DNA from: Protea cynaroides
Taxonomy: Eukaryota > Streptophyta > Magnoliopsida > Proteales > Proteaceae
Direction: 5' to 3'
Assembly (NCBI GenBank): GCA_028583415.1
Contig: CM053265.1
Coordinates: 35,194,873 to 35,258,872 of the forward strand
Length of the DNA stretch: 64,000 nucleotides
The translations under genes were made by a program, and so were the position numbers. This document shows positions 22,592 to 33,403 of the stretch, one piece after another (position 1 is the first letter of the stretch; each line of letters starts with the position of its first letter). The notes under the pieces are model-generated. The model worked only from the letters and a program-made list of their open reading frames with translations. It made no database searches and had not been told where the DNA came from.

Positions 22592-23574
22592 TAAAAATAT
22601 TCGACGTCGAGAGGTGAGCACACAACACGGCTCAGTGAGTAGCCAAAATAACACAACATTACATATGCATGCAAAGAAAAATCAATTTATATCTTGGGTC
22701 TGGTATATAAGTTTGCAGTATGCTATAGAAAGGTTGAGGTAGCCAAAGGTCGCGTTTATTGACTCCGCCTCTATACACGAGTGTGTGACGTTACCCGAAG
22801 ATCACGTTTATCGTCAACTCACATGCACCCAGTCATGAACAATATATAACAAAGGTTACGTTTATTGTTATATAGTGCCATACCAACACGTAAGCCCCTA
22901 TTGGCGAGGGCTGCAAACTGGGCTCGCAACTAACCAATCCTAATGCCAAATAGTGTATCCAAGGCCTCACCCCAGCATCCCTCAGAATGTCCATAGAGAT
23001 AGAGCTAAGGACCCCCGGTAGAGTCAGAGACTACAAGGACCGAGACCACCTCCCCTGATACTCTACGACATAATAGTTCTGCTAAAGTAATGGTGATACG
23101 ACGATGCCAATGCACAAGACTTGAGTTAGAGATAGAGCTAAAGTGCTGAGACCCGCCAAAGGTTAACGTTTATTGACGTTCTCATCACACCTCCCCTGAT
23201 ACTCGCTCGCATCAAGCACATCAACCACATACATACAAGCATATGCCTATTCCTATCATCATCATCATCATCATGTTATAAACAATAAAGTAAATATGCA
23301 TGAACAAGTAATAGAAATATTGGATGGCATGCTGTATGCACATTACAAACATATTCGCATAGAATCAAGCATAGTATAGGACTCAAGAAATAGAAAACAG
23401 TTTATTATTAACCAATTTAGTTTCGGGTTAAGGTTCCTCACCTTAGCTTGCTAAAAGATACTTATCCAAGCTTTAAAATCACCTTTATACTATTATTATA
23501 TTGCTAGAAGACCTAACAAAGTCGATATAATTTAATTAGAATTAATTCAGAATTTAAAAACCATTCTGTCAACT

Positions 23575-23715
23575 GAGGGTCGATGCTTGGGTCGATGCTA
23601 GGGTCGATGGGTCTATCGACCCTCCCCTCTTTCTGGACTTCCCGAATGCTGAGGGTCGATGGTCATAAACACCTAGGGTCGGATGGTCTATCGACCCTCG
23701 GTGCGACCCTCGGTG
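23575..23715. promoter_or_regulatory. Distal GGGTCGAT motif cluster in the C 3' LTR
   Basis: The plus strand has at least four GGGTCGAT and two ATCGACCC plus related GGGTCGGAT and GCGACCC forms. The cluster lies 770-910 bp from the LTR start, inside the presumed first intron. The same place in other LTR subfamilies holds a different GGTCG-core motif. Confidence 0.55.
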
Positions 23716-24204
23716 CACTCTGGTCCAATTCCCACTTTTAAATCCATTCTTTGTGTTTGGGGTCCTATGGCTTGCTCCTACATTCCATTCTACATTCATT
23801 CCATGGTCTAGAACCATGTATAATCCATCTAAATAGTTTTCATGCGTCCTCTATGGTTTTCCATGAAAACCTAACCATGGATGGATGGTTTGGGTTTCTC
23901 CGAGATCACTCTCTCTTCAATAATTATCCTAAGGTCTGTAGAAACTCATGGATTTAGTATCCATACCTGAGAAGATTACTTTTTCTCTGAAATTCTCTTC
24001 CTTTTTGCTAGGTTCTCTTCCTTGCCTCTCTTCTTCCTCTTTTCCTTCTCCTCTCTTTCTCTCAATTCAATTAGGGTTGTGAAAGGAGTGAAAGTGGCTT
24101 AGGGAAGTCCTTTAAATAGGCTATAAACATCCTAAAATAAGCCCCTTTGAGATTAGGAAGGAATCCAATCGAAAATCTCAAAGTTTCCTATTTTCTATTT
24201 TCGG

Positions 24205-24340
24205 CAGGATCCGAGGGTCGATGGGAGGGTCGATGATCCCGTCGACCCTAGGGTCTTAAGCTGTCCGACCCTCCCTTCAAAACTGAGGGTCTGACTTTAT
24301 ATTTTGGGAGGTCTGACCCTGCTTAGCTGGGTGTGCGACC
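24205..24340. promoter_or_regulatory. Proximal GGGTCGAT motif cluster in the C 3' LTR
   Basis: GAGGGTCGATGGGAGGGTCG followed by CGTCGACCC, CCGACCC and GCGACCC copies. It sits about 90 bp upstream of the TATA-like box on the minus strand, an enhancer-like position. Confidence 0.55.
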
Positions 24341-24478
24341 CTCCCTTAAAATAAAGTATTTTTGGGTCGATTTGATACCTGGGATCTCGATCTCCTTCAT
24401 GCCCTTGGTCCATTTGACTCGACCATGATGGGTAAACTAGGTTCAAGGTGGTAAGACCGGGTTAGATTGACACGGGTC

Positions 24479-24802
24479 TTACAACTCCCCCCAACTTATA
24501 AAAATTTCGTCCTCGAAATTGGACATACCTTCTGAATCAAATAAGTGAGGGTATTGTTTCCGCATAGCATTTTCTTCTTCCCATGTAATTTCTTCCATGT
24601 CTCTACTTTTCCATATGACCTTAACATAGTAGATATCTCTATTGCGTAGACGTTGAACCTTTCGGCTGGTGATTTCTGTTGGTGTTACTTCGAATGTCAA
24701 ATCATCAGTCAATTCCGGCAAATCTACTCTCAAGACATGCATTGGGTCTTTGACATACTTCTTCAATAGGGAAATGTGAAATACGTCATGCACACTTGAC
24801 AT
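24479..24802 (-). CDS. C pol C terminus: integrase end and chromodomain-like tail
   Basis: 107 codons in the same frame as 24818-26722, separated by a single TAA where homologues have Leu (TTA to TAA). It contains SVHDVFHISLLKKYVKDP and then a chromodomain-like segment (SRKVQRLRNRDIYYVKV, ITWEEENAMRKQYPHLF), which in chromoviruses guides integration to heterochromatin. The last residues FISWGEL are encoded by the polypurine tract, and the stop TAA is the TAA of the LTR start TGTAAG, so coding overlaps the LTR. Confidence 0.8.
   Translation of the reverse strand: MSSVHDVFHISLLKKYVKDPMHVLRVDLPELTDDLTFEVTPTEITSRKVQRLRNRDIYYVKVIWKSRDMEEITWEEENAMRKQYPHLFDSEGMSNFEDEIFISWGEL
24484..24495 (-). promoter_or_regulatory. 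Polypurine tract of element C
   Basis: The minus strand reads GTTGGGGGGAGT directly before the LTR start TGTAAGACCC. It also encodes the last pol codons. Confidence 0.75.
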
Positions 24803-24817
24803 AGATGGTGGTAGTGC

Positions 24818-26722
24818 TTACTGATAAGCCACTTTTCCATGCTTAGCTAGAATTTCATATGGTCCGACATATCTTGGACTTAGTTTTCCTTTCTGTCCGA
24901 ACCTCTTCAATCCTCGCATAGGCGATACCTTCAGAAATACTTTATCACCTACGGCGAACTCTAGATCCCTTCGTCGAGTATCTGCATATTGCTTCTGACG
25001 GTTCTGAGCTGTTTTTACTCTTTCCTTGATGATGTCGACCACTCGACAAGTCTCTTCAACAAATTTCGGTCCAATAATAGAACGTTCTCCAACTTCATTC
25101 CAAAACAAGGGAGTTCGACACTTCCTGCCATACAGTGCTTCATAAGGTGACATCTGTATAGTAGCCTGATAGCTGTTATTGTAAGCGAACTCGATCAATG
25201 GTAACTTTTCGTCCCATGATCCTTTGAAATCAATCACACATGCTCGTAGCATATCTTCTAGAATCTGGATTGTACATTCTGACTGTCCATCTGTCTGTGG
25301 GTGGAATGCAGTACTAAACTTTAATGTCGTACCCATAGCCTTTTGCAGTCCTTCCCAAAATTTGAAAGTAAATCGTGGATCTCTATCGGACACAATGCTT
25401 TTTGGAACACCATGTAACCGAACAATATTATCCACATACAGCTTTGCTAACCTTTCTAGTATATATTGGGGTCGTATCGGTATGAAGCGAGCTGTTTTAG
25501 TCAGACGGTCCACAATCACCCAAACTGCGTCAACTACTCGAGGAGTCAATGGTAGTCCTGTGACAAAGTCCATAGTGATGCAGTCCCATTTCCATGCTGG
25601 TTCTAGTAATGGATGTAACAGTCCTGCGGGCCTTTGTCGTTCAGCTTTTACTTTCTGACAATTTAGGCATTGAGACACGAACTTAGCTACATCTGCTTTC
25701 ATTCCCCTCCACCAATATAATTTCTTCAGATCATGATACATTTTTGTACTTCCAGGATGTATCGAATAGATGGTGGTATAGGCTTCTTTCATCAGTTGGT
25801 GTCTAATGTCCATACTTTCTGTTTCAGGTACACATATTCTCCCTTTATATTTCAGTACCTTCTCATCATCCAAGGTGAAATCAGGGTTGGTCCTACCTTT
25901 TTCAATATCTTCTTGTACTGTTCTCAGATAAGGATCTGATTTGATAACTGTCTTCACTTCATCCACTATATCCGGTATAATCTTCAATGCCGCAAACATA
26001 TTCGAGAACCGATGAATAAACCCTTGGTTGGCTGATTCTTCTGTTGTACCTATCACATACTGCTCGTTGCCGTGATTGAACACCATTCCGTTGGTACACA
26101 TTGCTGCAGTCGTGCTAACTTCTCCTGGAGATTTTATCATTGCTTTTCTGCTCAATGCATCCGCTACTACGTTCGTTTTTCCCGGATGATACTGGATATC
26201 ACAATCATAGTCTTTCAATAGTTCCAGCCATCTCCTTTGTCTCATATTCAACTCCTTCTGATTAAATAGATAAGTAAGACTTTTATGGTCCGACTTAATC
26301 TGAAATTTCTCCCCGTATAGGTAATGTCTCCATATCTTGACCGCATGTACTACTGCCGCTATCTCCAGATCATGAGTGGGATAATTTTTCTCATGTACCT
26401 TTAACTGTCTTGAAGCATAAGCAATCACTTGCTCTCCTTGCATGAGCACACATCCTAATCCCAATCCCGATGCATCAGTGTATAAGGTAATTGTCTGTCC
26501 TGGAACGGAAATGGTCAAAATCGGGGCGGATATCAATCTGGCCTTCAATGTCTGGAAGATCTTCTCACATTTGTCGGTCCACACAAACTTCTCGCCTTTC
26601 TTAGTCAAACTGGTGAGAGGTACGGCAATCCGAGAATAGTCTTCTACGAATCTCCGATAATAACCAGCTAGACCCAGAAAGCTTCTAATTTCTGAAACGC
26701 TCTTTGGTGCTTCCCACTTCAC
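24818..26722 (-). CDS. C pol: RT end, RNase H and integrase
   Basis: 634 codons. It opens with the RT tail (SFLGLAGYYRRFVEDYS), then RNase H (LYTDASGLGLGCVLMQ, residues about 80-200, ending VVADALSRK), then integrase: the zinc finger CLNCQKVKAERQRPAG, and the DDE core with D in WDCITMDFVTGLP, D in IVSDRDPRFTF and E in HPQTDGQSECTIQILED. It ends in the GPF-like FGQKGKLSPRYVGPYEIL. Upstream it is separated from RT by one TAA (26732-26734) in the same frame. Tekay/Del assignment rests on order, motifs and the iMet primer site. Confidence 0.9.
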   Translation of the reverse strand: MKWEAPKSVSEIRSFLGLAGYYRRFVEDYSRIAVPLTSLTKKGEKFVWTDKCEKIFQTLKARLISAPILTISVPGQTITLYTDASGLGLGCVLMQGEQVIAYASRQLKVHEKNYPTHDLEIAAVVHAVKIWRHYLYGEKFQIKSDHKSLTYLFNQKELNMRQRRWLELLKDYDCDIQYHPGKTNVVADALSRKAMIKSPGEVSTTAAMCTNGMVFNHGNEQYVIGTTEESANQGFIHRFSNMFAALKIIPDIVDEVKTVIKSDPYLRTVQEDIEKGRTNPDFTLDDEKVLKYKGRICVPETESMDIRHQLMKEAYTTIYSIHPGSTKMYHDLKKLYWWRGMKADVAKFVSQCLNCQKVKAERQRPAGLLHPLLEPAWKWDCITMDFVTGLPLTPRVVDAVWVIVDRLTKTARFIPIRPQYILERLAKLYVDNIVRLHGVPKSIVSDRDPRFTFKFWEGLQKAMGTTLKFSTAFHPQTDGQSECTIQILEDMLRACVIDFKGSWDEKLPLIEFAYNNSYQATIQMSPYEALYGRKCRTPLFWNEVGERSIIGPKFVEETCRVVDIIKERVKTAQNRQKQYADTRRRDLEFAVGDKVFLKVSPMRGLKRFGQKGKLSPRYVGPYEILAKHGKVAYQ

Positions 26723-26734
26723 AATAGCCTCGAT

Positions 26735-27650
26735 TTATTTGGGGTCCACTTTGATTCCTTCTGCGGATACCACGTGGCCTAGGAATGTGACTTCACTTAG
26801 CCAAAACTCACACTTAGAAAATTTGGCATATAGCTTCTCTTTCCTTAACCGCTGTAAGGCTGCGTTTAGGTTCTTGATATGGGTTTCCTTGTCCTTGGAG
26901 TATACCAATATATCATCAATAAATACTATCACCGACGTATCCAACATATCGTGGAAAACTCGGTTCATAAGTTCCATGAACGTTGCCGGTGCATTAGTTA
27001 ATCCGAAAGACATCACCAAAAATTCATAATGTCCATATCTGGTGCTGAATGTTGTCTTCGGAATATCACCTTCTTTGATCTTCAGCTGATGATAGCCCGA
27101 TCGAAGATCGATCTTAGAAAATACTTTTGCTCCTTGTAACTGATCAAACAAGTCATCGATCCTAGGTAGGGGGTATCGATTCTTGATGGTCAGTTTATTC
27201 AACTCTCGATAGTCGATACATAATCGAACGCTACCATCCTTCTTTTTCACGAACAGTACCGGTGCCCCCCATGGAGATATATTGGGTCGAATATAACCCT
27301 TGTGTAGCAGTTCTTGTAGTTGTACTTTTAATTCCTTCAGTTCAGTAGGAGCCATTCTATAAGGTGCTTTTGATACGGGTGCGGCTCCAGGTATCAGGTC
27401 TATTACAAACTCTGTAGCACGGTCGGGTGGTAATCCGGGTAGTTCCTCCGAAAATACCTCAGGGTAATCCCGAACAACGTCAATAGCTTTCATTCGTGGT
27501 ACTTCCTTGGCTAGGTCGACCACTGATACTAGATACCCGACTGCTCCCTTCTCAAGGCACTTCTTAGCCTTTAATGCTGAAAGTATGAGCTTGCGTCTCC
27601 GGGGAAGTTTGGTTCCCGAGAAACTGAATTCTGCCCCTTCTTTGTCTTTG
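26735..27650 (-). CDS. C pol: protease C-terminal side and reverse transcriptase
   Basis: This is the element's own part of a longer open frame. It runs from KDKEGAEFSFSG (end of protease) through the RT fingers (WGAPVLFVKKKDGSVRLC), LRSGYHQLKIKEGD and the catalytic FIDD at 26912-26923 to LGHVVSAEGIKVDPK. It copies RNA and DNA templates into DNA. A TAA follows in frame; after it the sequence continues as IEAIVKWEAP, so the stop is a mutation. Upstream of 27650 the frame passes into an inverted insert, where its translation is meaningless. Confidence 0.9.
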
Positions 27651-28697
27651 AGAAGGGTCAGCCGCATAAGAAGGACCAGTCTCATGTACAGGATCCGTCG
27701 CAGAAGAAGTACCAACACCAGCCGCATGAGTAGGTGAAGGCGGTGGTATCGCGTCAACATCCATATACATGCGGTCGTCATTGTCGACGGGATCCACATG
27801 AGCTCTAGCAGCGGCAGCAGCAGCCTCAGCATCAGCCATCTCGATACGAGTGTGAGGGCGCACCATCGCGTTCCTCTCCTCATCACTAACCTAGGCATCC
27901 CGCATACCCATCTTGCAGATTGCCTCCCAATCTAGAGGCGACGAGAAGGTCTTCTCCTAGATCTTCTCATCTACCAGGTCAACCCCCAGACAGGTCAGTA
28001 GGACTGTAATCATGCGTCCATAGGGTAGATTACCCCTATGACCGGACAATGTGGCACTAATCATAGTCCACATGATGATGTATGGAAGGCAGACGAGCTG
28101 GCGAGTGCATATACTATAAATCAGGAACTGGGTCAGCTAAGAAACCCTCTCATAATGCCCACTCTACGGGATCAGATTATGCTGGATAATCTTGCAGAAG
28201 ACCCGTGGAGCTGGACGCAAATAATAAGCTCTCATCTGCCAATGATAAGGACGTAGTAACTGATTATCGACCTCTGCCCTCATCTCCATCTCAACAAACT
28301 GGGGCTCTCCAGGTGCATAGTACACCATGGGGCCATCATAAGGAATGCCCAACAAGTCGGCCAGCTACCGATAGTCGAAAGAGATATCTACCCCTTTGAC
28401 GTAGCTGGTGATGCGCAACTCCTGACCATGCTCAACGTCATTGTAATTCCCCACCACCTGGAGATTACAATAAAACTGGCGCACCAAATTCGGACATGTG
28501 CATGCATCGTATGTAATGACAGGAAGCCACCCCATGTCACCAAAGCCTCCCTCTACGTTGAACACGGCTAACTCAGCTAAGTTCACCATACGACCACCCT
28601 CAACCTTCTTACGGGCATAGTCAGTATACCGTGCCTCGGCTTTATTGGAACGGAAGCAAAGGGGTTCACAAACTCTGGGTACCTTGGTACGAGCCAT
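27651..28697 (-). pseudogene. Inverted-insert copy of the antisense PF20167-like gene (5' part)
   Basis: It starts MARTKVPRVCEPLCF at 28697 and follows the gene at 32301 closely: FYCNLQVVGNYNDVEHGQEL, the GIPYDGPMVYYAPGEP segment, and the low-complexity AIPPPSPTHAAGVGTSS. It is cut at 27651 before the coiled-coil tail. Stops interrupt it: one after SFDYR, one after HYERVS, one after VDEKI and one after MRDA. Just upstream of the ATG is the same acceptor (TTTTGCAG) and at 29142 the same donor (CATACAG|GTATGT) as in the other copy. Confidence 0.8.
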
Positions 28698-29299
28698 GGT
28701 ATCTGCAAAATAAGAAAGATAAGGAAAACAAGGAGTTAATAGGATAAAAATCTGAAACTTGATTTAATAACGACGTAAGTTGACCATAAAGCCCCATTTC
28801 TCACCATACAATTGGGCATGAGAACTTACGTAGGTTAAAATACATCCTACAACCCACATACAGTAGGAAATTTTAACTGACGATGTCCAATTTGAAGATA
28901 TTCAAGAAAAATCAAAAATGTCGACAAATTAGGGCAAAAAGAGAAAATTTCAAGTTTCTCGATAACCAACCGATGAAACTCAAAATTTTTTGAGGGCTTT
29001 CGTTCCTCGAGACACCAATAACAAAAGCCCCCAATAAAAATCGAATTATTACGGTTGGAAAAATTTTAATTTGAAAAATACAAGTTAAATGGACAAAAAC
29101 CTAGAAATAGAAATCTAAAAACAGGTAAAAATGAGAGAACATACCTGTATGGATGATGTGGACATCGAAACTCGGACTAAAATCGACCACCAACAGTGGA
29201 TTAGCACTGTAGCAACTTAGAGTGGAGTGACGAGTCGAAACGGGAGGGAAATAATAAGAAATGACCCAGAATCGGATCTTAAAAATCTGATTTTTGGTC

Positions 29300-29505
29300 C
29301 GAGGGTCGGACAATTCGACTAGCACAATCGACCCTCGAATCAACCCTCCCATCGACCATCGGCTCTCGGGAATCTGACAAGAAAATCAAGGGTCGGAATT
29401 GAGGGTCGGATACCCATCGACCCTCGCATCGACCCTCAGCTCTCGGGAAGAACAGGTCATTCCCAGGGTCGGATACTAAGGGTTGGACACACCATCGACC
29501 CTGCA
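29300..29505. promoter_or_regulatory. GGGTCGAT motif cluster in the inverted insert
   Basis: GAGGGTCGGA, ATCGACCCTC and related copies with GCTCTCGGGAA spacers match the cluster at 31523-31735 in reverse orientation. It lies upstream of the insert's copy of the antisense gene. Confidence 0.55.
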
Positions 29506-29640
29506 TAGAAAAGATAGTATTTTTTCTATAAAATGAGCTAGAATTGGAATTGATTATTGGTTAGCGTGCCTACATGAAATATAAATGACTTCTCACCTAT
29601 TTTGATGATTTTCAGGCACCACCAACCACAGAAGAGAATT

Positions 29641-29757
29641 ATGTCTGGACGTAGGGTGACCCGACAGACCCGAAATGTAGTCCCACCACCACCATCCGTG
29701 GAGGAGACTAGTCAGGAAAATAATCATGCATCGGGTAATCCAGAACAGGAAAACCCT
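29641..29757 (+). pseudogene. Inverted-insert copy of the gag N terminus
   Basis: The plus strand encodes MSGRRVTRQTRNVVPPPP followed by VEETSQENNHA, matching the gag start at 31385 on the minus strand. It is cut after about 39 codons by the return to protease sequence. It proves that the insert is reversed relative to the host element. Confidence 0.8.
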
Positions 29758-30080
29758 TGTTAGCTTCTTTTCGGCGCATAAAAATTTGCAGAATGCCGAG
29801 CTAACCAGTCCATTCCCAAGATGACATCAAAGTCTGCCATCTCAAGTTGTATCAAGGTTGCATCTAAAGTATGTTTCCCTATGAAAACTGGACATGGTCC
29901 ATAACCTTTCTCTAGTCCCACTTCTAACCCCATCGGTGACCGTACAAGTAATTTGTAGTCTAATGTCTTGATGGGTAAGTTTATCTTCTTTCCAAATGAC
30001 ATAGATATAAATGAATGAGTAGCTCCGGAATCGAAGAGTACTCTGGCGGGTATGCCATTTATAGGTACAATACCTGTGAT
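29758..30080 (-). CDS. C protease (retropepsin), interrupted
   Basis: The frame includes LFDSGATHSFIS (active-site DSG near 30030), then the flap region and MADFDVILGMDWLARHSA before it is cut by the inverted insert at 29757. The protein would cleave the gag-pol precursor. It is out of frame with gag: an indel lies near 30085, where gag ends EHID-stop. The remainder of the protease continues at 27650. Confidence 0.85.
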
Positions 30081-30090
30081 TTATCTTTAC

Positions 30091-31385
30091 TTAGTCTATA
30101 TGCTCATTCAATGTAATTATAACTTTAAAAGTTTCAGTCATACCTGTGACCACATCGGGTGATGCGGCCGCATCTTCGGACGTAACAGCATATACCCGTC
30201 CCTGATGGAATTGCTTCTTGGGCTTTGGGCACTCTCTTGCCATATGTCCGGGTTGGTTGCAGTAGAAACACTTCGGGGCTTCAGAATTTGTCTTTGGTTG
30301 ATGTTGAGCTGCGGAAGTAGTCTTGGTTGCAGCATTAAAATTCTGAGGACGGAAGGGCTTATACGTCTTGTTATTGCCTCCGTTATACGAATTCCCAGCT
30401 GGCCTTTTTATGCCTTTGTTTTGAGTGAAATAACTCTCTTTCTGGCTCGATTCAATCACTCGAGCGATCTGGACAGCTTCATTATCTATTGTCTTTTCTA
30501 ATCCCAGAACATGTTCCCTGATGCTTCCTCTCAGTCCCGTGACAAACCTACGGGTTTTGGTTTCTTCCTCTTGCATACTCAGTGGTGCGAAGAAAAACAG
30601 CTCTTCATAACGCTGTTGGTACGCATCCACTGACATCTGTCCCTGATAAAGACTCAGGAACTCCTTCTCCATCGAATCCCTGAAGCTTCGTGGAAAATAT
30701 TTCTCGAAGAAAGCTTCTTTATATATAGCCCAAGTCAGTAGGGCGTGCTTAGTCAATAGATAGGCCCTGGTCGATTTCCACCAATGATGTGCGTCGCCTT
30801 TGAGCATGAAGGTGGCACACAATACTTTCTCCTCTTCAGTAATAGTCATCATAAGAAAATTTCTTTCCATCTCGTCTATCCAGTGTGCTGGCCATAATGG
30901 ATCAGACGGTTTTCCATTAAATTCCCTGGGCTTCATCTTCAAAAACCTCTCGACCAGTCAAGAGTGATCCATCTGGTTTTGATATGCCCCAAACATATGG
31001 GGTGGGTATTGATAGTTAGCCTGTGCTGCTTCCGGGACCTGCACTGGAATTGGTGCAGCCGGTTGTTGAGGTGTCTGTTGAGCTGGGTGGTTACCCACCG
31101 GTGCTGCACTAGCTTGCCCAGTGTGCATGGTTGCAGCCTGAGTGGCTTGAAACATAACTCCCATTGCAACCTGCATTTGAGCTTGTGCGTATTGCATCTG
31201 TTGCAGCTCTGCTGTGCCAGATTCATCACCACTGTTGCTAGCTCTGGTGGTGGAGGTGGCAAGTTTGTAGGGTTTACCGGTTTTGGATTTTCCGGTTCAT
31301 GGTTATTCTCTTGACTAGTCTCCTCCATGGGTGGTGGTGGTGGGACTGTGTTTCGGGTCTGTCGGGTCACTCTACGTCCAGACAT
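30091..31385 (-). pseudogene. Chromovirus C gag, one frameshift and one stop
   Basis: It starts MSGRRVTRQTRNTVPPPPP at 31385. A 2-nt insertion near 31205 shifts the frame, and CGA to TGA near 30960 gives a stop; E has the intact Arg there. The core gag domain (FNGKPSDPLWPAHWIDEMER, GDAHHWWKSTRAYL, YFPRSFRDSMEKEFLSLYQG) is intact from 30942. A CCHC zinc knuckle CFYCNQPGHMAREC follows near 30210-30270. Gag forms the particle and binds RNA. The 30942 Met is internal. Confidence 0.85.
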
Positions 31386-32295
31386 ATTTCCTTCTGAGAT
31401 GGGTGGTGCCTGAAAATCATCAAAATCAGTGAGAAATCATTTATACTTCATGTAGGCATGCTAACCGATATAAAACTCAAAATCCCCAATTCATTCTGTA
31501 AGAAAATACTGTCTTTTCAATGTAGGGTCGATGGTGAGGGTCGATGGTATGTCCAACCCTTGGTATCCGACCCTGGGAATGACCTGTTCTTCCCGAGAGC
31601 TAAGGGTCGATGCGAGGGTCGATGGGTATCCGACCCTCAGTCCGACCCTTGATTTTCTGTCAGATTCCCGAGAGCCGAGGGTCGATTAGAGGGTCGATCC
31701 GAGGGTCGATGGTGTCAGTCGAATTGTCCGACCCTCAGACCAAAAATCAGATTTTTAAGATCCGATTTTGGGTCATTTCTCACTATTCCTCCTCCATTTC
31801 GACTCGTCTCTACTCTTTGAGTTGCTACAGTGCCACTCTACTGTTTTTGGTTGGTTTAACTCCGGGTTTCGACGTCCACGTCATCCCTACAGGTATGTCT
31901 TCCAATTTTTACCTATTTTTAGGTTTTCTTTTCTAGGTTTTTGCCCATTTAACTCCTATTTTTTCAAATTAAACTTTTTCCAACCGTAAAAATTCGATTT
32001 TTGTTGGGGGATTTTATTATTGGTGTCTCGAGGAACGAAAGCCCTCAAAAAATTCTCTTTTTGCCCTAATTTGTCGACATTTTTTATTTTTCTTGAATTT
32101 CTTCAAATTAGACATCGTCAGTTATAATTTCCTACTGCATGTGGGTTGTAGGATATGTTTTAACCTACGTAAGTTCTTGTGCCCACTTGTATGGTGAGAA
32201 ATGGGACTTTATGGTCAACTTACGTCGTTATTAAATCAAATTTTAGATTTTTATCCTGCTAACTCCTTGTTTCTTTTCTCTTTCTTATTTTGCAG
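31386..32295. promoter_or_regulatory. Bidirectional control region between gag and the antisense gene, with a 5' UTR intron
   Basis: The two starts face away from each other across about 0.9 kb. From 31523 to 31735 there are at least seven GGGTCGAT and several CGACCC copies, with TTCCCGAGAGC spacers. On the plus strand CTACAG|GTATGT at about 31892 and TTTTGCAG at about 32288-32295 bound a roughly 400-bp intron ending a few bases before the ATG at 32301. The inverted copy conserves both splice sites. No clear TATA box is visible for the plus-strand gene. Confidence 0.6.
31523..31735. promoter_or_regulatory. GGGTCGAT motif cluster in the gag/antisense control region
   Basis: Copies in both orientations at 10-60 bp spacing, identical in core to those in the LTRs of the same element. 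Position between two divergent starts suggests a protein-binding array; no binder is known to me. Confidence 0.55.
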
Positions 32296-32300
32296 ATACT

Positions 32301-33403
32301 ATGGCCCGTACCAAAGTGCCAAGATTGCGTGATCCACTTCGCTTCCGTTCGAATGAAGCCGAGGCACAGTATGCTGACTATGCCCGTAAGAAGGTGGAAG
32401 GGGGTCGCATGGTGAACTTGGCTGAGCTAGCCTTGTTCAATATAGAGGGAGCATTTGGTGATATGGGGTGGCTCCCTGTCATCACATACGACGCGTGCAC
32501 ATGTCCAGACTTGGTGCGGCAGTTCTATTGTAATCTCCAGGTGGTGGGGAATTACAATGATGTTGAACACGGTCAGGAGTTGCGCATCACCACCTACGTC
32601 AAGGGGGTGCACATCTCCTTTGATTATCGACAACTGGCCGATCTTTTGGGAATTCCCTATGATGGCCCTATGGTGTACTGTGCGCCGGGAGAGCCACAGT
32701 TTGTTGAGATGGAGATGAGGGCAGAGATCGACAACCAGTTGCTCCGTCCCGATAGATGGCAGATGAGAGCTTGCTACTTGCGTCCAGCTCCACGGGTCTT
32801 CTGCAAGATTATCCAACATAATCTGATCCCGCAAAGTGGGCACTATGAGAGGGTGTCTCAGCTGACCCAGTTCTTGATCTACAGTATCTGCACTCGTTAG
32901 CCGGTCTGCCTTCCTTACATCATCATGCGGACGATGATTAGTGCCACATTATCCGGTCATAGGGGTAATCTACCCTATGGACGCATGATTACAGTGTTAC
33001 TGACCCGTTTAGGGGTGGCTCTAGTAGATGAGAAGATCCAGGAGAAGACCTTCTCATCGCCTCTAGATTGGGAGGCTATCTGCAAGACGGGGCTGCGAGA
33101 TGCAGAGGTTAGCGATGAGGAGAGGAATGCGATGGTGCGCCGTCACACTCGGGTCGAGATGGCTGATGTTGAGGCTGCTGCTGCTGCTAGAGCTCGTGGG
33201 GATCCCGTCGACGATGACGATCGCATGTATAGGGATGTCGACGCGATACCCCCGCCATCACCCACACATGCGGCTGGGGTTGGTACATCTTCTGCGGCGG
33301 CTCCTGCACCTGAGGCCGGTCCTTCTCATCCACCTTCTGATATGATGGAGATATTGCGTGAGCTCAGGGATGCTCAGCATAGATCTGATTTGAGGATGGA
33401 TGA
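32301..33403 (+). CDS. Antisense accessory gene of C: plant transposon-protein domain (PF20167-like), exon 5' of the solo LTR
   Basis: It starts MARTKVPRLRDPLRF just after a splice acceptor. Residues about 40-240 match what I know of the plant transposon-protein family: FYCNLQVV, VKGVHISFDYRQLADLLGIP, RPAPRVFCKIIQHNLIP, HYERVSQLTQFLIYSI, and LPYGRMITVLLTRLGV. An acidic and proline-rich linker follows (AIPPPSPTHAAG), then a heptad-rich tail starting MMEILRELRDAQ. CAG to TAG gives a stop at 32898-32900 in the same frame. A solo LTR splits the gene at 33404; it resumes at 35763. Biochemical function unknown; it is transcribed opposite to gag-pol. Domain name is from memory. Confidence 0.75.

Larger units (their letters stand above)
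22167..24483 (-). repeat. 3' LTR of element C
   Basis: On the minus strand it runs from TGTAAGACCCGTGTC (24483) to TCTCATACCCC read on the plus strand (22167), where the usual TGTCACACCCC has two changes. A TATTTAAAG box is at 24110-24118. GGGTCGAT/ATCGACCC clusters lie at 24205-24340 and 23575-23715. Modules with TAGAGATAGAGCTAA occur near 23000 and 23135. The splice-donor-like AAG|GTGAGG is near 23440 and the small reading frame is at 22457-22591. Confidence 0.9.
27651..29757 (+). other. Inverted duplicate of the gag-start/antisense-gene region inserted in the C protease
   Basis: The protease stops at about 29758 and resumes at about 27650. In between lies a reversed copy of the region that occupies roughly 31270-33330 of the same element: the antisense gene on the minus strand, its intron, the motif cluster and the start of gag on the plus strand. 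The two copies differ at many positions (several percent), more than the two LTRs of C, so the insert probably came from a related element by template switching. Exact edges are uncertain by a few bases. Confidence 0.75.

Noticed and set aside
27651..27898. N-terminal extension of the RT frame (Leu/Arg/Met-rich)
   Set aside because: This stretch is the out-of-frame translation of the inverted insert; the in-frame reading is the antisense gene on the same strand.
32427..32843. Minus-strand 138-codon frame opposite the antisense gene
   Set aside because: It is a shadow of the PF20167-like coding; the plus strand has the splice acceptor, the homologues and the domain.
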